Of a stretch of DNA of 64,000 nt, positions 42,806 through 52,584 are shown in pieces. The stretch's first letter is position 1. Every line of letters starts with the position of its first letter. Below the pieces are notes generated by a model. That model was given only the letters and a program-made list of their open reading frames with translations, had not been told where the DNA came from and made no database searches. The position numbers were made by a program, and so were the translations under genes. The stretch comes from Peptococcaceae bacterium BICA1-7 (GTDB taxonomy: Bacteria > Bacillota > Desulfotomaculia > Desulfotomaculales > Desulfocucumaceae): the NCBI GenBank assembly GCA_000802095.1, contig JUEB01000001.1:186001-250000 (forward strand). Direction: 5' to 3'.

Positions 42806-45060
42806 CTGACCCAGCCCCCGTTCTTAAACTGCTCTCTCCGGAAGAACTCTTTGGCCACCCAGTTAAAGGCGCCGCTTCCCGGGGTATACTGCCAAAGGGT
42901 GTTCAATTTTACATTGAGCACTCCCTCCATCCGCTCAACGCCAGCCACTTCGCAGATATGGTCCATGCGCCGCTGGCCTGTGCTATCCCTGAGAACATGG
43001 ACAAACAAATCCACTGCGTCGGCTATCTGCTCAACGATACCGTCGAACGGCATGTCCATCCCAGCCATCTGTACCATATTTACCAACCTTTTGGTGCAGT
43101 GCCGGGCAGAGTTGGCGTGGGCAGTGGTCAGGGAGCCCTGGTGGCCGGTGTTCATGGCCTGCAACATATCAAAGGTTTCTTCGCCGCGCACCTCACCGAC
43201 AACTATCCGGTCGGGCCGCATGCGCAGGCCGTCCTTTACCAGTTCCCGCTGGGATATTTCCTCGTGCTCGTTGGTGGCTGGCCGTGCTTCCAGCCTTCTT
43301 ACGTTGGGGTGCTGCAGCTGGAGCTCGGCGGGGTCTTCAACTGTGACAATGCTTTCATGCTCCGGAATAAAGGAGGCAATGCAATTTAAAAAGGTGGTCT
43401 TTCCTGAGCCGGTGCCGCCGCTGACCACCATATTCAGCCTTAACTCCACGGCCAGCTTAAGAAACTCCATTACATCCTGAGAGATTACCTTTCTGGCCAT
43501 AAGGTTTTCAATGGTCATATCCTTGCGGAACCGCCGGATGGTAAACATTGTGCCATCGACAGCTACTGGATCTGTATGGGCTATAAGCCTTGAGCCGTCC
43601 ACGAGACGGGCGTTAACCCGGGGAGTTGAGCGATCGAATTTCCGGCCTGTATGGGCAAGCATCCTTTCCACGATGTCCCTTATATGATTTTCGTCCCGGA
43701 ATCTGAGCCCCTCGACGACTCTTTCACGGCCGTTCTTCTCAATCCTGATTATGTCCCTGGCGGCTTTGATTTCAGTAACCTCAGGGTCGTGAAAAAAGGG
43801 CTCTATAGGGCCGTAACCCAGCAGGTCGTTACCAAGCTCCTCCACTAAAGCTTGAGACGCAGCTTCACCGAGGGGAATACTACTCTCCATCAGGCCCCTC
43901 AAAACAATACTTCTGAGTTTAGATCTTACTATGGGGTCTCTGCTCCTGGTTTTTTCCTCGGGCTTCAACATGCTGCTCAGAGCTTTCTGTACGTAACCCC
44001 TTATCTCGATGTATTTTTCTGCATTTAAACCGGGGATCTTTTCTCCTATTTTTGCGGCATCCCCATCATTTATAACTTCTTCTCTATCCTCAATTAGAAA
44101 GCCGCTGCACCGCTGGGCCAGCTTTTTAATCAGATCATGGTCAATGCCCTGGCTCTCCCCCGGCTCAAAGGTCTGAACCTTGTCCGATATTAATTGGAGG
44201 GCTTTACTATAATCGTCCCTCTGTTTTGATAACACTACCATCTGCCTGCGGTTGTTCTCTTCTGCTACTCCAACAGAATAAGGCAGGCTGATGTTTTTAA
44301 GGGCAAGTTTATTCTCCACATCAGCGGCTCGGATGCCGCCAGGCATCCCGGCCTGGTTTAGAACATGGAGTATCCTGCCCCGGCAGCCCAGCCGCAGAAC
44401 AAAACCGTTATTTTCACTAAGGTGATCCAGACTGGTCCTGTCCGGGCGGAAAACGGTGACAATTACATCGGCAACCAGCAGCGCCGCCCAGGATACACTG
44501 GCAATTCCTGCCCCTGCCGGCGGGCAATCAAGTATAATAAAATCGTACTGTTCCTTTAGCAGGGTAAGCATTTTAAAAATCAGGTCCGGATTAAGCTTTT
44601 CCACGTTGTCATAGTGAACCACCCCCGGCGCCACCATAACTCCGCTGGAGTGACAAAACAGCCCCCTTTTCGTATCCCTGGGACTGTGAATGTCTTCCCA
44701 GTCCAGTATATTGGTGAGGCATTCGCCTGTAGGAAGGCCCATGCGGGCTCTCACCGCGCCATAGCCCGCCAGGTCGGCCAGGACAACCCTCTCCGGGCTG
44801 GATATGGCCAGCAGGCCGGCCAGGTTTACCGCAAGCGTAGTGGCTCCGTCACCTTCTGTGGAGCTCTGCGCCACGATAATTTTACCGGTACCCGGTAAGG
44901 CTTTGGGGCTGACCGGGATGTTGTACAGGTGAGTGGCTTCACCGGGTCCAAGGTCCAGATTCAATTGGTGTTCACCCTGTCCGGCCTGCCAGAGGAGGAA
45001 TTCCTGCTGTTCCTCTTGTTCCTGCTTACCTTTCCTGCCTAAAAAATTTTTAAAGGCCAT
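42802..45060 (-). CDS. ParA/TadZ-like and TadA ATPase fusion (set 2)
   Basis: This 752-residue protein joins two ATPase folds. The N-terminal half is a ParA/MinD (TadZ/CpaE) domain: VAQSSTEGDGATTLAVNLA (~64-81), VVLADLAG and FIILDCPPAG. Its P-loop lysine is replaced by alanine (GDGATT). The C-terminal half is TadA/CpaF with Walker A GGTGSGKTT (~547), VTVEDPAELQLQHPNV and TGHQGSLTTAHA. TadZ marks the pilus site and TadA powers assembly; fusion would couple the two. ATG at 45060 has GGAGGG upstream and lies one base after the CpaB stop. The frame could extend to 45117 but with no ribosome site. Confidence 0.85.
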   Translation of the reverse strand: MAFKNFLGRKGKQEQEEQQEFLLWQAGQGEHQLNLDLGPGEATHLYNIPVSPKALPGTGKIIVAQSSTEGDGATTLAVNLAGLLAISSPERVVLADLAGYGAVRARMGLPTGECLTNILDWEDIHSPRDTKRGLFCHSSGVMVAPGVVHYDNVEKLNPDLIFKMLTLLKEQYDFIILDCPPAGAGIASVSWAALLVADVIVTVFRPDRTSLDHLSENNGFVLRLGCRGRILHVLNQAGMPGGIRAADVENKLALKNISLPYSVGVAEENNRRQMVVLSKQRDDYSKALQLISDKVQTFEPGESQGIDHDLIKKLAQRCSGFLIEDREEVINDGDAAKIGEKIPGLNAEKYIEIRGYVQKALSSMLKPEEKTRSRDPIVRSKLRSIVLRGLMESSIPLGEAASQALVEELGNDLLGYGPIEPFFHDPEVTEIKAARDIIRIEKNGRERVVEGLRFRDENHIRDIVERMLAHTGRKFDRSTPRVNARLVDGSRLIAHTDPVAVDGTMFTIRRFRKDMTIENLMARKVISQDVMEFLKLAVELRLNMVVSGGTGSGKTTFLNCIASFIPEHESIVTVEDPAELQLQHPNVRRLEARPATNEHEEISQRELVKDGLRMRPDRIVVGEVRGEETFDMLQAMNTGHQGSLTTAHANSARHCTKRLVNMVQMAGMDMPFDGIVEQIADAVDLFVHVLRDSTGQRRMDHICEVAGVERMEGVLNVKLNTLWQYTPGSGAFNWVAKEFFRREQFKNGGWVR

Positions 45061-45061
45061 G

Positions 45062-45715
45062 TTACTGCCCTCCTTTGGGCGGGAGAAGTGACAGGCTGAA
45101 TTTTTTGCCCGTGACATTTCCTGCCGCCACTTTTTGGGCCTCCTCCGGAGTTACAGCTATAATGAATGAGCCGGTTGACTTTTGCCCGGCAAGGGAGTTG
45201 TCCTTATCAGTAGATCCCAAAGGGACTTTCAGTATGACTGCGCCGGCGGCAACACATTCAACCTCTGTGGTATCCTTACCTACAGTAATTTCTGTATAAA
45301 CATTGACCAGGTCGCCCGCAGCAACCCCCTTCAGCCCGGAGGCGGTGTCCGCCGGGAGGTCTATGGCCTCTTTGCCCGGGGCCATTGAAGTAAGCACAGT
45401 TTTGAGGCTCCCCATGTCAGAGGCCATATGCCCTTTACGAATAACGTCTCCCGGGAATACTGTGCCGGACACGATGGTTTTACCAACAACTTTGTCCAGA
45501 GACGTTTCAGCTTCGGAAGGTATGGCTGATGCCGGGTATTCTCTTATAGTCACATTCTGCTCTCCGATAACAGTGCCGATGGGGAGCTTTCCCGTTGCGA
45601 CCACAACTTTTTCACTGGGAACACTTACTTTAACGTAGTACCATACAAGACCGCCAGCAGCAGCGGCCAGTATAAGAGCAATCAGAATATGAGAAATCTT
45701 CTTTAGTTTGGACAT
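45062..45715 (-). CDS. CpaB/RcpC-like SAF-domain protein (set 2)
   Basis: ATG at 45715 after GAGGTG gives ~217 residues: an N-terminal helix (HILIALILAAAAGGLVWYY), a SAF domain (VVATGKLPIGTVIGEQNVTIREYP; GTVFPGDVIRKGH) and a C-terminal RcpC-like part. It overlaps no gene but is one base from the ParA-TadA fusion. Confidence 0.8.
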   Translation of the reverse strand: MSKLKKISHILIALILAAAAGGLVWYYVKVSVPSEKVVVATGKLPIGTVIGEQNVTIREYPASAIPSEAETSLDKVVGKTIVSGTVFPGDVIRKGHMASDMGSLKTVLTSMAPGKEAIDLPADTASGLKGVAAGDLVNVYTEITVGKDTTEVECVAAGAVILKVPLGSTDKDNSLAGQKSTGSFIIAVTPEEAQKVAAGNVTGKKFSLSLLPPKGGQ

Positions 45716-45725
45716 GTACAACACC

Positions 45726-47597
45726 TCAGATCCAATGGAATTCTCCATCTGTTTTCTTTCTTAAGGCAATGCTCAGGGCATCAGCCGGATTATTTCTTAT
45801 GACAACCTTTGGGCTGGGGCTGAGGTCCGGAATGCCAGCCGGCACACCTCTTAAATCAATGCCTGTAACAATGTTGTTTTTACCTTCAGCTAAGTTTTTA
45901 AGCCAAAATTCGGATACAGTCTGCTCAACCGGGTCGTTACCCGGGATAACAACAAGCACAACCGCCCTTCCCTGATGAGACACCTTGGCTGCCAGGCTGA
46001 TATCTCCACCGAGATCCAGGACGATATAATCCGCTGACTTCCTAATTTCTTTCAGGATGATCCAGAACTCTTGCCCTATGTCTGGAGCTATGTTTTTAAA
46101 GGGGTCAACAGCATATATTTTTGTGTTTCCGCTACGGATAGGAGTATTTGAACCAGGCACCCTCCAGTCAGACATCATAAGCGACTCAGCGTCAATATCC
46201 ATCCACACTGCCCCGGTGCTGTCATGGGCTACGCCGATGTATACCACCTCACCCCCTTCCCCGCCTAACACCCTGACTGCCTGCGCAGACAGCCGGCCGG
46301 CTATATTGGGTTTGAAAGGTGAAACTATAGCGAGAATCCCACCCTGCACAACCGAGGTGGGATTCTTCAAGCTTTGGTTTAATGAAACCTGTTCGCAGGA
46401 ATTTTCCAATGAGATTCCTTCATGCCGGTTTATCTTTGGTCTGATTTTCTTCTTTACTGGCTTTTCTTTGCTGCCTTCCGCCATTGTGAAGGCAGTCTTT
46501 TTGATTACCTGGCCCGTTCCTTTTAACAGGGTAGACAGCGCTTTTTTGGCATCCGGAGCTTTAAGCGGCTTATCTGTCTCATCTTCATCATTACCTGATT
46601 CCTGCAACTCTCTGATAATACCGGTCAGAACCCAGTTAAAGTCATCCCCGCTCAGCTGGCCGCCTGCTTCACAGGAGATAATATGCCTTATGCCGGCCTC
46701 CCGGGCCCGGGCCACCATGTCTTTGCCAACCGCATCCAGCTCGCCGGCAAGCAGCATGATTATGGAAGCATAGTCTTTTGCCCATGCGGCAAGGCCATCA
46801 GCATCTGTAATGCCCCCCCTGACACTTTCACGCATAAGCATGCAGATATCCGGCTCAAGCTCTTCAACCCTTTGTCTGAATTCGTCAGGGTCACGGGCTG
46901 CATGTACCTGCAGCTTATCGCCATAGTTTATGGCAACCCACTCTTCAATCCTTGTGTCACCGATTCCCAGGACGGCAATAAGCTTCCCGCCTTTTGATTT
47001 TCTTTTGGCCTTGGTGGCCTGACCGCTTTCCTCCGGCTCCGGACTGGCTTTCTCTTTAGGAAGCTGCACAAAGTCTGATACTTTTCCCGCCAGGCGTTTC
47101 ACTACACCTCCGGCGCCGGCGCCGGTGTCTTCACTTTTTTCACCGGACTCTTCTTCGCCCCCGCCTTCCAAGTCCACATCCGCCAGTGTTGCCGGGTTCA
47201 GCAGGCGGAAAACCACATTGTCGCCGGTATACGGATCATACACAAAATCATAAATTCCCAGTCTAACCGCGTCACGGACCAGTAATTTTGTGGATTCCTC
47301 CACCGGGTCCCCGGGCAGCAATACCACCCTGTACCCCAGAGCCCTTAGTCCATACAGGGCCTCCTCCGCTGAAGTCCCTCCCTTCCCGGATGTCATAGAA
47401 GATAGGACAATCACCGGTGGAGATACGGTGCTGTCACTGCCGCCCGCCTCACCCGCAGCCATCCCCGTCAAATCATATATGTTTTCAAATGATGGGACTA
47501 CAACCTCAAAACCTTTTGCCCGAAGCTCTTCGTTATTTAATAGAAACTGGTCAAGGGGTGTAATCCTTGTGGCAGCCAGTAACCTCGGCATTTTCAA
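45726..47597 (-). CDS. CpaE/TadZ-like composite protein with decayed ATPase domain
   Basis: This 623-residue protein has an N-terminal Rossmann-like unit (VIVLSSMTSGKGGTSAEEALYGLRALGY; DFVYDPYTGDNVVFRLLNP), an acidic low-complexity linker (~150-205), a second receiver-like unit (LIAVLGIGDTRIEEWVAINYG) and a C-terminal ParA-like fold (GGILAIVSPFKPN; YIVLDLGGDISLAA) without a recognisable Walker A. CpaE/TadZ proteins localise Tad machines; this one probably binds partners rather than hydrolysing ATP. It lies just upstream of the set 2 CpaB and ParA-TadA genes. Confidence 0.6.
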   Translation of the reverse strand: MKMPRLLAATRITPLDQFLLNNEELRAKGFEVVVPSFENIYDLTGMAAGEAGGSDSTVSPPVIVLSSMTSGKGGTSAEEALYGLRALGYRVVLLPGDPVEESTKLLVRDAVRLGIYDFVYDPYTGDNVVFRLLNPATLADVDLEGGGEEESGEKSEDTGAGAGGVVKRLAGKVSDFVQLPKEKASPEPEESGQATKAKRKSKGGKLIAVLGIGDTRIEEWVAINYGDKLQVHAARDPDEFRQRVEELEPDICMLMRESVRGGITDADGLAAWAKDYASIIMLLAGELDAVGKDMVARAREAGIRHIISCEAGGQLSGDDFNWVLTGIIRELQESGNDEDETDKPLKAPDAKKALSTLLKGTGQVIKKTAFTMAEGSKEKPVKKKIRPKINRHEGISLENSCEQVSLNQSLKNPTSVVQGGILAIVSPFKPNIAGRLSAQAVRVLGGEGGEVVYIGVAHDSTGAVWMDIDAESLMMSDWRVPGSNTPIRSGNTKIYAVDPFKNIAPDIGQEFWIILKEIRKSADYIVLDLGGDISLAAKVSHQGRAVVLVVIPGNDPVEQTVSEFWLKNLAEGKNNIVTGIDLRGVPAGIPDLSPSPKVVIRNNPADALSIALRKKTDGEFHWI

Positions 47598-47631
47598 TCA
47601 GCTCCTGTATGCATAATGCTTAATTGAAGTC

Positions 47632-47889
47632 CTATATTTTAGAGATTTGCTTCATAAAATCACCGAACTTGTCAATCAGTCTCTCAGCGTTGCCGGAAAC
47701 TACCGGCCACAGGGTATCCGTATATTTTTCTACCAGTTCGATAGCCTCCGGGGCATTCCTCAGCAACATCACTATAAATAATACTCCGGCTATCAGCCCT
47801 ACCGAGCGTCTGACCTTGTCACTGAAGGATCGAAAGAATAATCCCAATAAAACCAGACCTATAATGAAAAAGATTTTTTCCCAGGACAT
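47632..47889 (-). CDS. Small membrane protein
   Basis: This 85-residue protein has two hydrophobic segments (IFFIIGLVLLGLFFRSF; VGLIAGVLFIVMLL) followed by an amphipathic helix. GGGGGAAAT precedes the ATG. Between a wall hydrolase and Tad genes it could be a holin-like or secretion accessory protein; no family recognised. Confidence 0.6.
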   Translation of the reverse strand: MSWEKIFFIIGLVLLGLFFRSFSDKVRRSVGLIAGVLFIVMLLRNAPEAIELVEKYTDTLWPVVSGNAERLIDKFGDFMKQISKI

Positions 47890-47907
47890 TGTATTTCCCC
47901 CTTTCTG

Positions 47908-49017
47908 TCAGGAGTTTGTCTGAAGGGAATTAAAAAACCATGTTACCCCCCTCCACCAGGTAGGGTCGGTGGCATACATCCCGTTGGGATTTTCGGCGCT
48001 GTTCAGCCAGTGGATAGGGTGTTCCCCGTCAGGGCGGCCCCTGCTTAGACTTACTATGGTACGGGCCGCCACTTGTGCAGATGTTTCCAGCCCTGGCGAA
48101 TAGCTCTCCCAGGAACCATAAACATTGAAGGGGTTGCCTAGTATTCTTGAACTGGACCCGGCCGGAACAAAGCTCTGCTCCTGGCCGGTAATGGCTATTA
48201 GGAGCAGGGGATTTACATTAAACTGGCGGCCCACATCAATCAAGGTATTAAGGTTCTCCGGAGTGGCAATAAGTGAATCCTTGCGGAGATAGCTGTTTAT
48301 CCAGTCAATTGTTCTCTGCGCATCGATATCTTTGAAGACAAGTTCTTCCGGGAGAACAATACTCTTTAAGAACGGCATGGGGTCAATGGGCTTTCCATTT
48401 TCTCTGATTTCAAAGTGTAAATGAGGCCCGGATGTGCGGCCTGTCATGCCTATCTCTCCGATAACCTCACCGGCTTTTACCCGCAGGCCGCTATACCCTA
48501 TCCTTTTCCCAAGGTGCATATATACATAAGTTCTGCCGTCATCTCCCTTTAGGAAAATAGCAAGACCGCCCAGGGCGGTCTCATCGAATTTCAGAACTCC
48601 GCCGGCCATGGCCACCACCGGTGTTCCTAATGGGGCAGCCAGGTCAACACCCTCGTGCGGGCCGTAATCCCTTGGGGCTCCAAACTCCCCTCCCGCCACT
48701 ATCGACCATGCCCCCAGCACAGGTGAGAGGCCCAAGCCCATCCCTCCGTCATAGTAACCGTATGGCGCAGTTCCGTAAGGGGTAAAGGTATTCTTCATGA
48801 AAATGCCCAGAACCGCCACCATTGCGATTAATATTATTACAAATATAATTATCGTTGCAGTCAGCCCAACTGTACCCACCAGCCACAGGATTAACTTTTT
48901 AGACCCTTTTTTAACGCCTTCTTTAGCAGCTTTCCTGAGGGCTTCCCTGGCCAGATCCTTTGATATTTCCCTGGCCATTTCCATATCTGCTGAGGAGTTG
49001 TAAGCACCTATCGCCAA
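47908..49017 (-). CDS. Membrane-anchored M23 peptidase with lysozyme-like tail
   Basis: This 369-residue protein has a basic cytoplasmic head, one helix (TVGLTATIIIFVIILIAMVAVLGIFM), and an M23 endopeptidase domain with HEGVDLAAPLGTPV and SGPHLHFEIREN holding the zinc ligands. The C-terminal ~130 residues have an Asn-acetylglucosaminidase/lysozyme-like pattern (FNVNPLLLIAITGQEQ; SRILGNPFNVYGSW). Two-domain wall hydrolases fill the VirB1 role in Gram-positive conjugation by opening peptidoglycan for the channel. TTG start at 49017 follows AGGAGG. Confidence 0.85.
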   Translation of the reverse strand: MAIGAYNSSADMEMAREISKDLAREALRKAAKEGVKKGSKKLILWLVGTVGLTATIIIFVIILIAMVAVLGIFMKNTFTPYGTAPYGYYDGGMGLGLSPVLGAWSIVAGGEFGAPRDYGPHEGVDLAAPLGTPVVAMAGGVLKFDETALGGLAIFLKGDDGRTYVYMHLGKRIGYSGLRVKAGEVIGEIGMTGRTSGPHLHFEIRENGKPIDPMPFLKSIVLPEELVFKDIDAQRTIDWINSYLRKDSLIATPENLNTLIDVGRQFNVNPLLLIAITGQEQSFVPAGSSSRILGNPFNVYGSWESYSPGLETSAQVAARTIVSLSRGRPDGEHPIHWLNSAENPNGMYATDPTWWRGVTWFFNSLQTNS

Positions 49018-49055
49018 ACACCTCCTGAAATAAAAGCCCCGGGGATTCCCGGGGT

Positions 49056-51020
49056 CTAGGCAGTATCAATTTTTCTTGTCTTAACCATGCGCGCCTCTTG
49101 ATCAGGCAGTCTTAAACGCAAAACATCATAAGCGTTTTTATCCATATACCGTAAAATGAAAGCCTTGGTTTTATTAAGTCCTTTGAGTTTGTTTAAAACC
49201 TCGCCGGGTAGCTCCGAGTTTTCCGCAACAATTTTCATATCCCTCTGCTCAAGCCAGAAAAGAACCTTGAACGCAGAATTGGACCAGAGACCTGATGCAT
49301 CCACAGATCCATCTTTCCCGCCGGATTCCATGAACAGTACTCCCGGATTGTTTGTGGCCAGCGCAACAAGACCGTTCCATTTCCTGATTGTGGTAGCCAG
49401 ATTATTTATGTTGGCATTTTCCCTTTTGTCCTTAAGAACCCTCTGCCCTTCATCGTATATAACCGCCGACCATCTTTTCCCGGCCGCCTTGTTTCTTTTA
49501 ACTGCTTCCCACACAGCGTCAGAGGCCAGTGACATTTTAACGGCCGCAGTATGCTCATCACTTTCATTGTTGATGGAGCTGGCCACATGGAAGACTACCA
49601 GGTTCTGATCGTTTATGTTTATTTCCTCCGGTATGGAAAACATTTTGCTCTGGGCGCCTTCGAAGTAGCGCCATATTTTTTCCGATAACTCATGGCAGCC
49701 CGGGAAATTCAGACCCTTTAAGGTTTCATACCAATGATGAATTGTATACTCCCTGCACTTATCCCAGGTATATGGATCATCACGTTTTACCCCAATACGT
49801 TCCCATAATTCGGTCAGAGCCCGGTCAGCAGCATTCAGCTCAAAAGGGGACAAACCGCCCGCAAGAAGGCTGGCCAGCCGCATAACCCCGTTAAGCACAT
49901 TCTCCAGCCTCTGTGAGTTCTCGTGTTTTATCATCCGGGCAGTTTCCGGGTCTGGGTGATTTTCATTCAGCGGCAGAGGTATTTTAAAAGGGTCCACATA
50001 CCTTCCCGAGGCCATGGTGTGGTCGATCCACAAACCTCCCACGTAATCGCATATGGCTTTGTATTCCCCATCAACATCAAATACAATAACGAGATATCCC
50101 TCTAACAGAAGGCTGTTTACCAGTGCCTTTAAAAAAGTTGATTTCCCCTGTCCGGAAGATCCTAAAACCACCATGTTTTTATTGCCCTCCGGGTCGCCCC
50201 CTTCAGCCAGGTCGATAAAACATATGGAATTGTTTTCCTCCTCTATACGGTGGCCCATATATGTACTACCGGAAGCACCATCAGACAGGGACCCGTGGGT
50301 AAAGGGCATAAGCACCGCCGCAGCGTCTTCGTCCACCAGCCGGCCGGGATATGCCTCATAGAATTCTTTGTCCATGCCCCCTGCGATCCATCCCTGGAGA
50401 AATCCCCGGGTCTGCTCATATGGCAGGTGTGTAACTGAAAAGTTCATACCGCCCAGCACTTCCTCAATCCTTTTAACCGAAAAATACAGGTCATCCCCGT
50501 TTTCAGAAAACACGGTCAAGAGGCACCATACATCCGCCAGTGAGGAATTATCATATAGTGTTTTCTCCTGCATATTGGCTATCGATTGCAACGCCTTGAC
50601 TTCCCCTGGGTCCGGTGTCTCGCCAGGCGTTTTTTCCGCAGACTCGACGCTCTTCTGCAGCCGGCGTATTCTTCTTTTGGTTCCGCTGTCCCATTTTATT
50701 GCTGCAGGAACGTAATGCAGGGATACCCGTACGCAAACACCTTCCGGAAGAAGTTTGTTCTTTAGAACGCCTTTTAATATCGGGTTAATCCAGGCTGGCT
50801 TCATAGAATCAGGCCACTCCCTGACCAGCAGTGTTTTACTGTACAACTCCGCCCCAATTTCCAGATAGCTTTTCCCTTTCCTTACGCCCCCGGCCCGGTC
50901 GGCAGCCCAATCGGCCAATATATTTTTAACCTCCTGGCTTTGGCAAACATTATCGGTATCCCTGGCGGATGCTTTTCCTTTTCCTTTTTCCTTACCCTTT
51001 CCAAACACTAACAATCTCAC
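49056..51020 (-). CDS. VirB4/TraC-type conjugation ATPase
   Basis: This ~654-residue ATPase has an N-terminal TraC-like region and a motor domain with Walker A VVLGSSGQGKST (~284-295), VIVFDVDGEYK, the VirB4-typical VDPFKIPLP and Walker B AVIYDEGQRVL (~519). VirB4 proteins drive the assembly and working of type IV secretion channels at the membrane. It stands between an M23 hydrolase and a VirB3-like protein, the standard T4SS neighbourhood. The start is uncertain: GTG at 51020 overlaps a GAGG site and a TTG six bases on is also possible. Confidence 0.88.
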   Translation of the reverse strand: MRLLVFGKGKEKGKGKASARDTDNVCQSQEVKNILADWAADRAGGVRKGKSYLEIGAELYSKTLLVREWPDSMKPAWINPILKGVLKNKLLPEGVCVRVSLHYVPAAIKWDSGTKRRIRRLQKSVESAEKTPGETPDPGEVKALQSIANMQEKTLYDNSSLADVWCLLTVFSENGDDLYFSVKRIEEVLGGMNFSVTHLPYEQTRGFLQGWIAGGMDKEFYEAYPGRLVDEDAAAVLMPFTHGSLSDGASGSTYMGHRIEEENNSICFIDLAEGGDPEGNKNMVVLGSSGQGKSTFLKALVNSLLLEGYLVIVFDVDGEYKAICDYVGGLWIDHTMASGRYVDPFKIPLPLNENHPDPETARMIKHENSQRLENVLNGVMRLASLLAGGLSPFELNAADRALTELWERIGVKRDDPYTWDKCREYTIHHWYETLKGLNFPGCHELSEKIWRYFEGAQSKMFSIPEEININDQNLVVFHVASSINNESDEHTAAVKMSLASDAVWEAVKRNKAAGKRWSAVIYDEGQRVLKDKRENANINNLATTIRKWNGLVALATNNPGVLFMESGGKDGSVDASGLWSNSAFKVLFWLEQRDMKIVAENSELPGEVLNKLKGLNKTKAFILRYMDKNAYDVLRLRLPDQEARMVKTRKIDTA

Positions 51021-51023
51021 CTC

Positions 51024-52559
51024 TTATTGACTCCTTCCAGAAGCAAATTCGGCTAATGACTCTATATCCGCATATAACGCAAAGCACTTTCTGACCCGGT
51101 ACCTGTGGGCAGCCTGTTTTGTATTCTCATCGGTTTCTGTTACCAAAACAGCCCCGGTCTTTGAGAATTTTAAGGGTGTTTTTATATCCGGCTGTTCCTG
51201 GCCAGCCACAACAATAACCCTGGCGTTTGCGAGGTATGAAAGAGAACTTTCATTGCTACCGAAGTGTACAATCTGTACATGAGACCATTTTTTAGCCTCT
51301 TCAATCACCTTTAAAAGGGCTGGGCGGCTTAATTCAACCGAAAAGACATCATTGGAAAGCCCCCAGTAGGTAAGTCCTTTTTGCGGAGACGCAGGACCGG
51401 GTAATTGCCTCCAGTCTATGTAATCTGATATACCCAATTCATTGCTCATGCTCCCCGGGGAGTGAATATCAGCATCTATTAAAGAAACACTGTAGCCTGT
51501 GCTGATAAGCTTTTCGATTATGGCCAGAGTTACAGGCTTTGTTCCTGTTCCCTTCTCAAAAGTTACAATAACAGTCAGGTTGGTGTTTGTAATAGCTCCA
51601 GGCACTGTTCCCGCTTCATCCGGGCTTATATCTTCCCGGCTCTCTTTTCTCTGAAAGGCCAGCCTGCTTTCCCAGCAGGTATTTGAAATAGGGGCGACAC
51701 GCCGCCAGTCGGCCGGGTTTAACTGCCGGGACACAATGTCCCGAGCAGCCTCAGCGCCTAAGATTCTGCAATTAATTCCCCCTGCCGCCAGATTCCCGAC
51801 AAAGGTCTCAATAATAGCGCTGTATGCCTCTGCAATAAGTGAATCTCTCTCTTTCTCATCCTTTGGCTTCCTGGGGAAATCCCTGTTGCCGGGCTGCCAG
51901 AGCAGCCGGATATGGCTCACCGGCTTAACTGTTCTGGCGTTTTCTTCACCAAATTTTGATAACCGGGCTTCAGCCAGTTCTCTTAGCCGCGATCCCTTCG
52001 GAAAACGGGTGCGCCACTCCAGAGCCTTTTTTTCCAATTCCACTCTGGGCAACTCCAAATCAAAGTCAGTGTAAATGGAGACCTTCACGTTGTTACCGAG
52101 CGCACGGGTTAGAGCTGTTTTAAATGCAGTAATCTCCAGGGATTTTTCATCCTCAGGCATAACCTCCCTCGGGAAAGACTGGACGGACATTACCACCCCT
52201 ACGCTCCTGTCCGGGTAGTCAAGGAAAGGCCCGCCACCAGGGCGGGCCTTTGCCTTCACCAGGGACTGTATTGATTTTTCATGACCACGGCTATCAGGCA
52301 GCCGCAGCGGCGGCTCATTTATGAAAGACTTTATTTTTTGTACCCATTGTCCTACATCGAAGACGAAGAACACAAAGAGGGATGCTGGAATCAAAAATAG
52401 AAGCAGCAACTTCATCAGTATGGGGATGAACGGAATATCCAGCAGCAGCAATAGAGCCGCCCCTATGAGACCCGCAATGGGAATCCATATTCTAGTTATC
52501 TTCAGGCCGTAGAATGTGATATCCCGGCGAACATCATATGGGAAAAATACCGGTTCCAT
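51024..52559 (-). CDS. PrgI/VirB3-like membrane protein fused to a ParA-like domain
   Basis: This 511-residue protein has two N-terminal helices after FFPYDVRRDITFYGLKITRI (PrgI/VirB3 style), then a TraC/VirB4 N-terminal-like segment (RSVGVVMSVQSFPREVMPEDE) and, from about 325, a ParA/MinD-like fold with TFEKGTGTKPVTLAII and SLIDADIHSPGSMSNELGI. The P-loop is altered (KGTGTK instead of KGGxGK). VirB3 proteins bind VirB4 at the membrane. Fusion to a ParA-like unit is unusual and suggests a positioning role. It ends 3 bp before the VirB4 gene. Confidence 0.65.
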   Translation of the reverse strand: MEPVFFPYDVRRDITFYGLKITRIWIPIAGLIGAALLLLLDIPFIPILMKLLLLFLIPASLFVFFVFDVGQWVQKIKSFINEPPLRLPDSRGHEKSIQSLVKAKARPGGGPFLDYPDRSVGVVMSVQSFPREVMPEDEKSLEITAFKTALTRALGNNVKVSIYTDFDLELPRVELEKKALEWRTRFPKGSRLRELAEARLSKFGEENARTVKPVSHIRLLWQPGNRDFPRKPKDEKERDSLIAEAYSAIIETFVGNLAAGGINCRILGAEAARDIVSRQLNPADWRRVAPISNTCWESRLAFQRKESREDISPDEAGTVPGAITNTNLTVIVTFEKGTGTKPVTLAIIEKLISTGYSVSLIDADIHSPGSMSNELGISDYIDWRQLPGPASPQKGLTYWGLSNDVFSVELSRPALLKVIEEAKKWSHVQIVHFGSNESSLSYLANARVIVVAGQEQPDIKTPLKFSKTGAVLVTETDENTKQAAHRYRVRKCFALYADIESLAEFASGRSQ

Positions 52560-52584
52560 ATAATCTCTCCAATCTATTTATTGT

